Origin: JBECKQ01 sp040235375
GTDB lineage: Bacteria > Planctomycetota > Phycisphaerae > UBA1845
DNA: 17,984 nucleotides
Reading direction: 5' to 3'
NCBI GenBank assembly: GCA_040235375.1
Contig: JBECKQ010000210.1
Location: 1 to 17,984 of the forward strand
The position numbers were made by a program, and so were the translations under genes. The notes under the pieces were generated by a model that did no database searches, was not told the origin of the DNA, and was given only the letters and a program-made list of their open reading frames with translations. Shown in pieces: positions 6,612 to 15,223 of this stretch (position 1 is its first letter; each line of letters opens with the position of its first letter).

Positions 6612-7057
6612 GTCATGTTCTCCGGTTTGAGTTAGACGGCGCACCACCGCACGTGCGGCGCTGCTTCAAACGCGGCTAACCGTCACCAACCTCGTTCAAT
6701 GAAAGGGCCCGAGACGGCAGCTCACCCCGCGAAGGGGAATGCTTCGGAACGGATCAATTCACACCCGATGATACCGCCCTCTGGCGATCCGTAAAGTGCT
6801 GCCCCGCCTGGAGTCGATTTAGCTCTCCTGTCCCTGTTAGACGCGTCCTCACGCGCCACCGCCATGTAACGAAGGAGTCCATACGCTGCGATTTTCACGC
6901 CTCCTCGCAAACCGACATTGTCCGACAACCAGGAATGTGTAATGCCGCATTGGCTGGATTCCCGCGGACGGTGCCGCTAGATTGCGGCACTGCGGATGCT
7001 CTGACGTGCACGCCGCACCGTCCAATGGTGCTTTCAGCGACTTACGAGGTGCTCACG
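6612..7057. other. divergent intergenic region with inverted repeat 6971-6990
   Basis: This region separates two divergent genes and should hold promoters for both. GTGCCGC (6971-6977) and GCGGCAC (6984-6990) form a 7-base-pair stem with a TAGATT-type loop about 70 bases before the transglutaminase start. It may be an operator or a leader hairpin. An ACATTG...TGTAAT pair near 6918-6945 is a weak promoter candidate. The small frames on both strands (for example 6722-6928 minus) do not look like proteins. Confidence 0.35.
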
Positions 7058-9112
7058 ATGAAACTCAAAATCGCCGCCCGGTGGTTGGCTCTCCCAATCG
7101 CCGTTCTTGCCGCGTCCGTGGCGCTCGCCGGCGCACCGAAGCCGGCGACGCCGGACCAGATCGTCGAGATGATCAAGGCGGCCGGCAATGCCGAGGACTA
7201 CGGAAACGCCGCCACCGTCTACGTGCTCGACGAGGCCGACGTCTACGTCCAGACTTCCGGTCTGGCGACCACGGAAAGCTGCCAGGTCGAAAAGATCCTC
7301 ACCGACGAAGGCGTCAAGGCCACCTCGGTCCTCCGCCTCGACTACGACCCGGACACCTATCGCGTCACCATCAAGTCGGTCTGCATCCACCGCAAGAACG
7401 GCGACATCGAGGACGTGCCGCTTTCCCGCATGGTCACGCAGCCGACACGCCAATGGCTCATCTTCTGGGGCGGTCAGCAGTACGTCCTGCCGATCCCCAG
7501 GCTACAGGTGGGCGACGCCCTCGAGGTGCGGGTCAGCAAAATCGGCTTCAACATCGCCTACCTCGGCGAGCAGCCGGACTCGGCGGGCGGCGCCGCCGAA
7601 CTCCAGCCGCCGATGCCCGGCCACTGGCACGAAACGACGCTCTTCCAGGGACACACGCCCATCATTCGCAAACGCTACTCCGTGCACATGCCGAAGGACA
7701 TGCCCGTGCAATACGAGGTTTGCAACGGCACGCTCAAGACCTCGCTCTGGTTTGACGGCGACCGCCACGTCTACACGTTCGAGGCGGACGACGTGCCGGC
7801 CATCGACGGCGAGCCGCATATGGTATCCCTGGACGACTGCGCAACGAAGGTCGTAATGGCCACCGTCCCTGACTGGCAGACCAAGTCGCGCTGGTTCTGG
7901 CAGGCCAACAAGGACCAGTTCAAGGCGGATGCCGCCGTCCAGGCGAAGGTGGACGAGCTCATTAAGGGCCTGAAGACCGACAAGGAGAAAATCGCCGCCC
8001 TCAATCACTGGGTGGCCGACAACATCCGCTACTACGGCACCAGCCGCGGGCCGCGCGAAGGATTCACGCTGCACCGCGGCATTGAGACGTACTGCGACCG
8101 CGGCGGCGTCTGTAAGGACAAAGCCGGCATGCTCATCACCATGCTTCGCGCCGCGGGCATCGAGGCCTATCCGGCCCTGACCATGGCCGGCTCGCGCGTG
8201 GAGGACATTCCCGCCGACCAGTTCAATCACACCGTCACCGTCGTGCGGAACCAAGACGGCACCTTCGACATCTACGACCCGACGTGGATTCCGCTGAGCC
8301 GCGAGATGTGGTCGAGCCGCGAGGCGCTGCAAGGTCTTGTTTACGGCACACCGGAGGGGCAGACGCTCACGCTCTCGCCGTATTACCCGCCCGACTATAA
8401 CCTGCTGTCCGCCACTGCCGAGAGTCGCATCGACACCGAAGGCAAGCTCGCCACCACGATCAACATGCACTTGAAGGGCTACCCCGGCACGTACCTGAGG
8501 CGAAACATCGAGCGATACTCGAAGCCACAGCAGCGCGGTGCCATCGAGGCGGCCGTCAACATCGCGCCGACCGCGAAGCTCGACGACGTGTCCTTCACGG
8601 ATCCGTACGATTACTCGCAGGACGCGCGAATCCGTCTCGGCGTTTCGGCGGCACGCTTCGCCGGTGGGTCCGGCGACCTCTGGGCCCTGCACATGCCGCT
8701 GATGACGCACCCGCTCGAGTCCTGGCTCATCCCCGATCTGGCCTACCCTCTGAAAGAGGACAGCCGGAAGTACGGCATGCGCATGCGCGCCACGCGGCTC
8801 GTTCAATACGATGAAAAGCTGACCCTGCCGGACGGCTGGACCTTCGCCCATGTGCCCGAGACGCAGACGTTCGATTCGCCGTCCGCGTCGCTCAAGTACT
8901 CGACGGAAGTGGAGGGCAACACGCTGACGTATCACTTCGAGTTTGCGGTCAAGAAGCATCTCATTCCACCGGAAGACTACGCCCAGTACAAGAAGGCCAT
9001 CGAGATGATGAATGACATCGCCGGCGACTGGGTCTTCTGCCGCCGAGGGGCGACAGCGGAAAACCGTGGCCAGCAGGCCAGCAGGAAAGACGCCGCCAAC
9101 CAGGCCGGATAG
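7058..9112 (+). CDS. exported DUF3857 / transglutaminase-like protein with intact catalytic triad
   Basis: A 684-residue exported protein. A signal peptide covers residues 1-25 (KLKIAARW, hydrophobic core, ALAGA). DUF3857 occupies roughly 45-235, and a transglutaminase-like papain-fold domain roughly 290-415. The catalytic Cys352 is in GGVCKDKAGML, His391 in FNHTVTVV and Asp407 in DIYDPTW, so the triad is complete. The C-terminal 270 residues are beta-rich, as in other DUF3857-transglutaminase-DUF2569/3858 type proteins. Such proteins act outside the cytoplasm, as proteases or amidases or in cross-linking; substrates are unknown. GAGGTG six bases before the ATG at 7058 decides the start; a longer frame to 6935 adds sequence unlike protein. 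A related gene follows after 41 bases, so the two are probably one operon. Confidence 0.88.
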   Translation: MKLKIAARWLALPIAVLAASVALAGAPKPATPDQIVEMIKAAGNAEDYGNAATVYVLDEADVYVQTSGLATTESCQVEKILTDEGVKATSVLRLDYDPDTYRVTIKSVCIHRKNGDIEDVPLSRMVTQPTRQWLIFWGGQQYVLPIPRLQVGDALEVRVSKIGFNIAYLGEQPDSAGGAAELQPPMPGHWHETTLFQGHTPIIRKRYSVHMPKDMPVQYEVCNGTLKTSLWFDGDRHVYTFEADDVPAIDGEPHMVSLDDCATKVVMATVPDWQTKSRWFWQANKDQFKADAAVQAKVDELIKGLKTDKEKIAALNHWVADNIRYYGTSRGPREGFTLHRGIETYCDRGGVCKDKAGMLITMLRAAGIEAYPALTMAGSRVEDIPADQFNHTVTVVRNQDGTFDIYDPTWIPLSREMWSSREALQGLVYGTPEGQTLTLSPYYPPDYNLLSATAESRIDTEGKLATTINMHLKGYPGTYLRRNIERYSKPQQRGAIEAAVNIAPTAKLDDVSFTDPYDYSQDARIRLGVSAARFAGGSGDLWALHMPLMTHPLESWLIPDLAYPLKEDSRKYGMRMRATRLVQYDEKLTLPDGWTFAHVPETQTFDSPSASLKYSTEVEGNTLTYHFEFAVKKHLIPPEDYAQYKKAIEMMNDIAGDWVFCRRGATAENRGQQASRKDAANQAG

Positions 9113-9153
9113 TTGCGGGCGAGAATGACTGACCGACGGGCAACGATCAATCG

Positions 9154-11106
9154 ATGAAAGCGATCAGGAACATGCACGCGAATACACTTGCAGCACTTCG
9201 AAGGACCTTCGTCGCCGCCTTGTCATTGTTCTGTGTCCTGACAGCGGCGTGCCGCACCGTCGAGGCCCAGACGCGTACCGGCGACGCTGTCGCGCCGGAC
9301 TTGAGCATCGGCGCCGACCGTTTCCCCAACGACGATGCCATCATCCTCCGCTGGGAGCAGAGTTGGACGCTCGATGCGGACGGGGCCGTTCACCGCCGCG
9401 ACCATCAGTGGCTCAAGCTCCTGAACTCCCGCCCGATTCGCGAGGTGGCCGACCCGCGCATCGCGTACAACATGGAACGGGACAAGGTCGTCATCCACAC
9501 GGCGCAGACGTACCTGCCCGACGGTACCACGATGCCCGTGCCCGATTATTCGTTCAACATTGCCGCGCCCAACGACGTGGCTGGCTGGCCCCAGTACGCC
9601 CCGTGGCAGGAAAAGATCGTCTCGTTCAGCGGCCTTCAGGACAACGCCACCATCGATCTCGATTACGAGGTGATCACCGAGCCGGGCGTCTATCCCTGGA
9701 TCGACGCTGATCTGCGGCTTGAGCAGGAGTATCCGACCGTCGAGCGTGTGGTGTGCGTAACGGTTCCGACCGGCACGACGCTCCTGCATCGCATAGACAA
9801 CCTCGATTCCGCCGCCGATTCGCCGGAGGCGACGGAAGCGGACGGATCAACAACGTACCGATGGGTGTTTCGGAATTTGAAGGGAAGCCCCCACGAACCC
9901 CAGTCGCCGCCGTGGCAGCGGCATCTCGGCCGTCTGCAATTCACTACCTGCCCGAGCGAGAGCGCGTTCGTCGGCAAGATCGTGGATCCCGTCATGCGCG
10001 CGGCGGAACCGAGCGAGCGGATCGCCGCATTCGCGTCCGATGCCATCGCCGACGAGCGCGAAGCTCGCGCCCAGGCGGACAAGGTCGCAGCCAAAATCCG
10101 CGAGACCTTCAACGTCGTCAATTCGCCGAAAACCTGGCGATCGCTTCAGTGCCGCCCTGCCGACACCGTGCTGGAATCGAACTACGGCAGCCCGCTCGAG
10201 GCCGCGGCGCTCTGTGCGGCCGCCCTCCGTTCGCTCGGCCGGAATGTCGGCATCGACGCAGCGTTCGACGACGATGCCTGGAACAGCGAGGTGCCCACGG
10301 ACTCCGCACTGGACGCCGTTGTCGTTCGGCTCGCTACGGACGACGGCCCGCTGTACGTCCATCCCACGCGAGGTGTGCTCGACAACCCCGGCTCGTGGAG
10401 TGCCCACACGCTGATTGGCATGGCCACCGGTGGCGACTTGCAGCGTACGAACCTGCGCAGCCGCGGCCAGGGTGACGAGAGCCGCATCAACATCACCGGC
10501 ACGATTACCTTGAGCCCGGAGGGCAAGCCGTCCGGTGAATTGCGCATGCACCTGACGGGTGGGTTCTTCGATCCCGCGGACCTGCGCACCGCCGACGCCC
10601 AGGAGAAGCTCGCAAAGCAGCTTGCCGGACGCGTCTTGAAGGACGCCAGCGTCGAGAGCCATTCGATCGCCGAGCTGTCGGCCAACCAGTTGCGGGCGAC
10701 GGTGAAAATCTCGCCCGACAAGCCACTTACGGCCATCGACAAGCAGTACGTCGTCTCCCTTGGCGATGAGCCCGTCTTTCTGTCGAAATACCCTCTGCCA
10801 CTTGCGGAACCCACGCGGGAAACGCCGGTGGACCTGCGCGGCCCGTTCTCGGAGCAGGTGGATATCAGCATCAGGATTCCGGACGGCTGGAACGTGGCCA
10901 TCGCCCCCACGCCGCTTGACCGGGTCGAGGGCGATTGGGGATTGATGCAGCAGACGGTCAAGCAAGACGGAGAAACGATCCGCCTGAGCCGCACAATCAA
11001 GGTAACAACCCGCGTCCTTTCCCCGGGGGCCTTTGCGGCGATCCGGGACGGAATTAACATGCTGCGCGCCGACGCCAGCCATGCGCTTTTCGTCAGCCCG
11101 ACGTAG
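9154..11106 (+). CDS. exported DUF3857 protein with degenerate transglutaminase-like domain
   Basis: A 650-residue relative of the preceding protein. The N-terminus has a hydrophobic signal with a possible lipobox LTAAC (Cys33), so it may be a lipoprotein; cleavage at VEA-Q by the ordinary signal peptidase is the alternative. DUF3857 spans roughly 55-260, with PTVERVVCVTVPTGT and YRWVFRNLKG inside. In the transglutaminase-like region the alignment places Ser346 (YGSPLEAAAL) at the Cys position, Asp387 (SALDAVVV) at the His position and His403 (YVHPTRG) at the Asp position. The acyl-transfer triad is therefore lost and the protein is probably a non-enzymatic binding partner or scaffold. An ATG at 9172 with AGGA close upstream is an alternative start. 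The three catalytic replacements are read by eye against the neighbouring gene. Confidence 0.82.
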   Translation: MKAIRNMHANTLAALRRTFVAALSLFCVLTAACRTVEAQTRTGDAVAPDLSIGADRFPNDDAIILRWEQSWTLDADGAVHRRDHQWLKLLNSRPIREVADPRIAYNMERDKVVIHTAQTYLPDGTTMPVPDYSFNIAAPNDVAGWPQYAPWQEKIVSFSGLQDNATIDLDYEVITEPGVYPWIDADLRLEQEYPTVERVVCVTVPTGTTLLHRIDNLDSAADSPEATEADGSTTYRWVFRNLKGSPHEPQSPPWQRHLGRLQFTTCPSESAFVGKIVDPVMRAAEPSERIAAFASDAIADEREARAQADKVAAKIRETFNVVNSPKTWRSLQCRPADTVLESNYGSPLEAAALCAAALRSLGRNVGIDAAFDDDAWNSEVPTDSALDAVVVRLATDDGPLYVHPTRGVLDNPGSWSAHTLIGMATGGDLQRTNLRSRGQGDESRINITGTITLSPEGKPSGELRMHLTGGFFDPADLRTADAQEKLAKQLAGRVLKDASVESHSIAELSANQLRATVKISPDKPLTAIDKQYVVSLGDEPVFLSKYPLPLAEPTRETPVDLRGPFSEQVDISIRIPDGWNVAIAPTPLDRVEGDWGLMQQTVKQDGETIRLSRTIKVTTRVLSPGAFAAIRDGINMLRADASHALFVSPT

Positions 11107-11244
11107 GCAAGCGGCGCGTCTCAACTACGCTGGCGTTGCCGAGAGGGGCCCGATATGATGCATCTGAAGATGGGCAGGCGGCGGGGCACCATCCGCCGGT
11201 AGCCTGAGTACACTCCGGTCGAACTGCGAGGTCTGATACACGTC

Positions 11245-11757
11245 ATGAATCTGAAAGTCCTGGTCGTCATTCTGATCGTGCTCGTTATCGCGTTCGTATA
11301 CGTGACCCGCACGGAGAAGTCTCCTCAAGACATGCCCGAGCCGGTGGGCGAGGACACCAAGCAGGGTTACTGGGAGAAGCCCATACCCGAAGGCACCAGG
11401 CTCGTCACCGATCGCACGCCGAAGTTCAATGTCGAAGTCGTCCGCCGCAACGAAGGCACACAGCCTGTCCTCGAGTTCCACATCACCGAGGAACACGGCT
11501 TCATGGTCGATGGCATCTCGGTCGAGTTCTGGTTCCGCTTTAAGGACGACGATACCGGCGAGTGGATCGATGATACGAAGACGATCAAGTACCTCTGCCG
11601 GGCTCGCCTCGGCTTCAACGAGACGCTTGTCGATAAAACTGTCCTGCTCGACACGGAATTCCAGCACCTCGGGATCGACCTGCTCTCGACGACCTCCGAC
11701 AACTGGGGGGCTCAAGTCGTGGAATGGATGCGCGTGATGGAGCCGGCCGGCACCTGA
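11245..11757 (+). CDS. membrane-anchored hypothetical protein
   Basis: A 170-residue protein I do not recognise. Residues 4-20 (KVLVVILIVLVIAFVYV) are a single uncleaved membrane anchor. The rest is a soluble, acidic, beta-rich domain with HITEEHGFMVDGISVEFWF in the middle, which suggests an exported immunoglobulin-like or transthyretin-like sandwich. GAGG lies about 13 bases before the ATG, a loose ribosome binding site. It follows the two DUF3857 genes on the same strand after a 138-base gap and ends 16 bases before the convergent kinase gene. Its composition is coding-like and the overlapping minus-strand frame is not, so I regard it as real. Confidence 0.72.
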   Translation: MNLKVLVVILIVLVIAFVYVTRTEKSPQDMPEPVGEDTKQGYWEKPIPEGTRLVTDRTPKFNVEVVRRNEGTQPVLEFHITEEHGFMVDGISVEFWFRFKDDDTGEWIDDTKTIKYLCRARLGFNETLVDKTVLLDTEFQHLGIDLLSTTSDNWGAQVVEWMRVMEPAGT

Positions 11758-11773
11758 GAAACGGCGCGCCGGT

Positions 11774-13012
11774 TCAGCCTTTCACGAACAGGACGATGTT
11801 CATCAGAAGAGAGAGTAGCAGCCCGATCGAGAGCACGACCACCCACACCCACGCCTCGCTGCGCGGCGTAAACGGCTCCAGGTCTTTCGCCGTCGGCGTG
11901 GACACGGTCACCCCGGAATTGGCCAGGCTCTTGAGCAGTTCGCCGTCGAGCTTCTTTCGCGCCATCAGCGGCGCCTCGCCCCGCGCGATGGCCTCCAGGT
12001 CGATGATCAGCTCTTTCGTCGAGGGATAGCGGTCGTCCCGCTTCTTGGCCATCATCAGCTCGATTACTTCCCCGACGCCGGAAGATAGAGACGTGTTGAG
12101 ATGATCCGGTGGTACGAGCGGCTCTTTCAGATGCTTGTGCATGACCGCCGAAGGCGTCGATCCCTCAAAAGGTACGCGCCCGACGATCGCGTGGTAGAAC
12201 GTCGCCCCTAGCGAATAGATGTCGGCGCGGAAGTCGATGTTGATCTCGCCGCGAATCTGCTCCGGACTGATGTAGTACGGCGTCCCGTACGCCCGTCCGG
12301 CCTCCAGCTTGGCGATGTTGAAGTCGCTCACCTCGCGTGCCAGACCCATGTCGGCCAGCTTCACCTCGTTTTCCTTCGTGAGCATGATGTTCTTGGGCTT
12401 GACGTCGCGGTGGATGAAGCCTCGCGCGTGGGCGTGGTCCAGGGCCCGGGCAACGCCGAGCACGATCCGCACGGCCTCCTCTTCGGCGATGGGTTTGCCC
12501 TCCGCAATCAGGTCGTAAACCGTGCAGCCGTCGATGTACTCCATCACGAAGTAGTGGTAGCCGCCGGCTTCTCCGACATCGATGGCCTGTACGATGTTGG
12601 GATGGTTCAGCCGAGCCGCCGCCCGTCCTTCGCGATAGAAGCGATCGACGAACTCCTTGTTCTCGCTCATGCGCTTGGGCAGCACCTTGATGGCCACGAT
12701 CCGATCCAGGCTGATCTGCTTCGCCTGGAACACGGTGGCCATGGCCCCCTGGCCGAGCTTTTTGAGGATTTGAAACCCCGGAATCTGCTGAACGGGCTTG
12801 TACATTGAGTCGTCATCGGCGGCCTTGGCCAGCCGGACGGCTTGACTGCTCGTGATAAAGCCCTCATCTACGAGCACGTCGGTGAGGGAGCGCTCGACAC
12901 CCTTGCCCGCCAGCTCCTGCTGCTTGGCGACGCATTGAGACACTTCGTCCTTCGTGCAGAATTTCTGCTCGACGGCCTTGCGACCAATATGCGAGTCTTC
13001 CTGGGAAGGCAT
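11774..13012 (-). CDS. membrane-anchored Ser/Thr protein kinase (PknB type) with extra N-terminal domain
   Basis: A 412-residue Hanks-type kinase. Residues 1-68 are a small helical domain (IGRKAVEQKFCTKDEVSQCV ... GFITSSQAVRLAKA) that resembles the N-terminal modules of type II secretion and pilus ATPases. The kinase domain covers about 79-340: glycine loop GQGAMATVF (87-95), ATP-binding Lys109 in AIKVL, catalytic loop HRDVKPKN (201-208), DMG at 221-223 in place of DFG, and the activation segment ending SPE (249-251). A membrane helix at 387-409 is followed by only three residues, so the kinase lies in the cytoplasm and is tail-anchored with no sensor domain outside. Targets are unknown. The gene converges with the hypothetical at 11245 and is separate from the mnmE-like gene upstream. 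Confidence 0.95.
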   Translation of the reverse strand: MPSQEDSHIGRKAVEQKFCTKDEVSQCVAKQQELAGKGVERSLTDVLVDEGFITSSQAVRLAKAADDDSMYKPVQQIPGFQILKKLGQGAMATVFQAKQISLDRIVAIKVLPKRMSENKEFVDRFYREGRAAARLNHPNIVQAIDVGEAGGYHYFVMEYIDGCTVYDLIAEGKPIAEEEAVRIVLGVARALDHAHARGFIHRDVKPKNIMLTKENEVKLADMGLAREVSDFNIAKLEAGRAYGTPYYISPEQIRGEINIDFRADIYSLGATFYHAIVGRVPFEGSTPSAVMHKHLKEPLVPPDHLNTSLSSGVGEVIELMMAKKRDDRYPSTKELIIDLEAIARGEAPLMARKKLDGELLKSLANSGVTVSTPTAKDLEPFTPRSEAWVWVVVLSIGLLLSLLMNIVLFVKG

Positions 13013-13200
13013 CGCGCTCTAATTCCCTGCCTTGTCAATCCGGGCGCTCAGCCGAGATGGACACGCGATGAACGGATGTCGAATGCGGCATACTGTATGG
13101 ACGCCGCTGACGACGTTCAACAGACAAATTCGCGGGCACCGCGTCTCCACCGACCCACCTGCCTGGTAGAATCTTCGCCCGTTTTACTGCTACACTTTCG

Positions 13201-13206
13201 ATTATA
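13201..13206 (-). promoter_or_regulatory. candidate -10 element for the kinase gene
   Basis: TATAAT is present on the minus strand at 13206-13201, just after the mnmE-like stop codon. The -35 region is poor, with nothing close to TTGACA at 16-18 bases. If it is used, the kinase mRNA has a leader of roughly 180 bases. A TTGACA at 13038-13033 nearer the gene has no matching -10. Confidence 0.4.
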
Positions 13207-13215
13207 CCGCCCAAA

Positions 13216-14424
13216 TTACCACAGTCTGCTGGTCGCTGGATTCTCCCCCCCTGTCAAAAGCCCGCGCAGCGATGCCGCCAGGTCGCCGGCGCTCAACGCC
13301 GCCAACGCTTCGAGGCGGCCGCAGAGTTCAGGCGTAACAGCCACTGCCTGCACGTCGAGGCTGTCGTCCACGCCAAGAACATCCATGAGCAACCGAGTCA
13401 GATCCGTGATCCCCTGACCGGTCTTTGCCGACACGTGCAGCAGTCGCTGCTGCGCCTGCTCACAACCGTCTTCTGTGTGGTGCGGTGCAAGATCGGCCTT
13501 GTTGGCGATCGTGATCGTTCGCTCGGCCGGCAAGGTCTTTCGCCACTCGCTCAGTGGGCCCGAGGCGACCGTCGTGCTGTCGAAAACCAGCAGATAAACG
13601 TCGGCGTCGGCGACGCGTGCCTGGCCGTGTTCGATCGCCATCCGTTCGAGTTCGTCCGCCGGCGCCCGGATGCCGGCCGTGTCGATCAGTCGCAACGGAA
13701 CGCCCTCGATGGCCATCTCGATCGACACCCAATCGCGGGTCGTCCCTGGCAGGTCGGTAACGATGGCCGCGTTCCGTCCCGCCAGACGATTCGCCAACGA
13801 CGACTTTCCGGCATTCACCGGTCCGACGATCGCGATCTCCGCCCCGGCGTACAGTAACCGTGCGCCGCGCGATCGGCTGATCATCCCGCGCAACAGATGC
13901 CGAGCTTGATCCGTGTCGCCGGCCTCGGCGATACCCGCGATTCTCGACAGTTCGCGCGGCAGGAGCGTCGCCTGCCTCAGCAACAAGTCCAAGCCGCGAC
14001 GCGTTACGGCGCGACGCGCCAAGGTATACGCCAACTGGCGGACATCTATCGACCCGCTCGCCGGCTGTGCCGTCATGCCCTCCGAGAAGATCGCTTCCGC
14101 ACCGGCGGATGACAGACCCAGCAGGACGCGTTCAACCACGCGCTGGCCGCCGTGGCACGACACATCGATCACGTCGACCTCACCGCCGGCATCCTCGTAA
14201 GCAGCCAGTATGACGTCATCAACCTCGCCCTCCTCATCGCAGAAAAGCGCGTAGCACAACCGCCCGCCGCGCGGCAGTCGCACGGGCCCGCCTCGCCGCG
14301 ATCGCGTGCAACGTTGCACAACCTCGGCCGCCCCCTGGCCGGCTACGCGAACAACCGCTACGGCGCCCGTGCCGGGCGGTGTCAGCAGCTGGCACGTGGT
14401 ACCGCGAATCGGCTCCTCATGCAC
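13216..14424 (-). CDS. mnmE: divergent MnmE/TrmE-like GTPase without the C-terminal C-x-G-K motif
   Basis: A 402-residue homologue of MnmE, which with MnmG modifies the wobble uridine of some tRNAs (cmnm5U). The N-terminal folate-binding module is recognisable (LLTPPGTGAVAVVRVAG, 14-29), as is the HGG step (91-93). The G domain is complete: GPVNAGKS (201-208), TTRD (228-231), DTAGIR (248-253), NKAD (308-311) and SAKTG (332-336). It is shorter than the usual 450 residues. The conserved RPGEFTxRAFLNGK-DL-QAE block is replaced, and the end is ENPATSRLW instead of the catalytic C-I/L-G-K. GTP hydrolysis looks possible, the tRNA chemistry doubtful. I prefer GTG 14424, behind GAAGAG, over TTG 14439. 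The start overlaps the coaX stop by 8 bases. Confidence 0.82.
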   Translation of the reverse strand: MHEEPIRGTTCQLLTPPGTGAVAVVRVAGQGAAEVVQRCTRSRRGGPVRLPRGGRLCYALFCDEEGEVDDVILAAYEDAGGEVDVIDVSCHGGQRVVERVLLGLSSAGAEAIFSEGMTAQPASGSIDVRQLAYTLARRAVTRRGLDLLLRQATLLPRELSRIAGIAEAGDTDQARHLLRGMISRSRGARLLYAGAEIAIVGPVNAGKSSLANRLAGRNAAIVTDLPGTTRDWVSIEMAIEGVPLRLIDTAGIRAPADELERMAIEHGQARVADADVYLLVFDSTTVASGPLSEWRKTLPAERTITIANKADLAPHHTEDGCEQAQQRLLHVSAKTGQGITDLTRLLMDVLGVDDSLDVQAVAVTPELCGRLEALAALSAGDLAASLRGLLTGGENPATSRLW

Positions 14425-15223
14425 CGTACGACTCTTCAATGCGTTTCAGATATGAAAGACCGATGCCCATCAGGCACAGGTCCGGCACCAGGCAATCGAC
14501 GAAATCGAGCTGGTCCCGCAGGATGTCACTGCCCCCGCCCGTCACGATCACGCGCGGCCAGGCGTTGTCCTCCGTCGCGACGCGTTCGACAATGTTGCGG
14601 ATGGCGCCCACCAGCCCGAAGCACACACCGCTGCGTATCGCCTCGGCAGTGTCCCGGCCGACGGCCGAAGCCGGAGCGTTCGGTTCAACCAACGGCAGAC
14701 CTGCCGTATGGTCGGCAAGCGATTGGGCCTGCATCTTCAAGCCCGGGAAGATGGCGCCACCACGGAACACGCCGTCGTCGTTCACCACGTCGATCGTCAC
14801 CGCGCTCCCCACGTCCACCACCGCGCAGGCGTGCCCCGTCCTCGAATACGCTGCCGCCGCACTGCACACGCGATCGACGCCGACGGCGGCCGGCTCCCGA
14901 ACCGACACTTCCATCGGCAAGGGCGTGTTCTCGCCAACGATGAACAGTCGCAGATTCAGCTTGTCTTCGATGTACGCGCGGAGCATCTCAGTCACGGGCG
15001 GAACCACCGAAGCGATGACAATCGCCTGCCGCGTGGCGTTTTCGCAGTGCGATCGAACTTCCTCCAGGGCGGCGATAATCGCCTCGGTATCGGTCCGCGG
15101 TACGCGCCGTACGTCGAACACGTCGCCTTCCACCCACCGGGCGAGGGCCACTTTCGTGTTGCCCGCGTCGATGACGACGATCGAAAGCGGACCGGGATCG
15201 ATTGGCTTCTTGCCACGAATCAC
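14417..15223 (-). CDS. coaX: type III pantothenate kinase
   Basis: A 268-residue ASKHA-fold enzyme that phosphorylates pantothenate, the first step of coenzyme A synthesis. The phosphate-binding DAGNTK (19-24) is close to the family DxGNT. GVDR (115-118) supplies the catalytic aspartate, DVGSAVTID (137-145) matches D-x-G-[TS]-A-x-T-x-D, and GGAIFPG (155-161) is the family's G-G-x-I-x-P-G. A glycine-rich VTGGGSD is at 228-234. Length is usual for CoaX (about 255-270). The start is GTG at 15223 behind AGGAG, overlapping the obgE stop by 4 bases (GTGA), so it is probably translated by the same ribosomes. CoaX is insensitive to feedback by CoA in characterised members. Confidence 0.94.
   Translation of the reverse strand: MIRGKKPIDPGPLSIVVIDAGNTKVALARWVEGDVFDVRRVPRTDTEAIIAALEEVRSHCENATRQAIVIASVVPPVTEMLRAYIEDKLNLRLFIVGENTPLPMEVSVREPAAVGVDRVCSAAAAYSRTGHACAVVDVGSAVTIDVVNDDGVFRGGAIFPGLKMQAQSLADHTAGLPLVEPNAPASAVGRDTAEAIRSGVCFGLVGAIRNIVERVATEDNAWPRVIVTGGGSDILRDQLDFVDCLVPDLCLMGIGLSYLKRIEESYGA

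Noticed and set aside
7502..8959. Long minus-strand ORF of 485 codons opposite the first transglutaminase gene
   Set aside because: It is an antisense shadow of a GC-rich gene with Arg/Val/Gly-rich composition and no motifs; the plus strand has a full domain structure.
9847..11124. Long minus-strand ORF of 425 codons opposite the second DUF3857 gene
   Set aside because: Shadow frame with atypical composition and no recognisable domain.
11762..11771. Perfect palindrome CGGCGCGCCG between convergent genes as a terminator
   Set aside because: It has no loop-forming room and no T tract; it looks like chance in GC-rich DNA.
13033..13038. Minus-strand TTGACA close to the kinase start as its promoter
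   Set aside because: No -10-like element lies 15-19 bases downstream; the TATAAT at 13206-13201 is a better, though incomplete, candidate.
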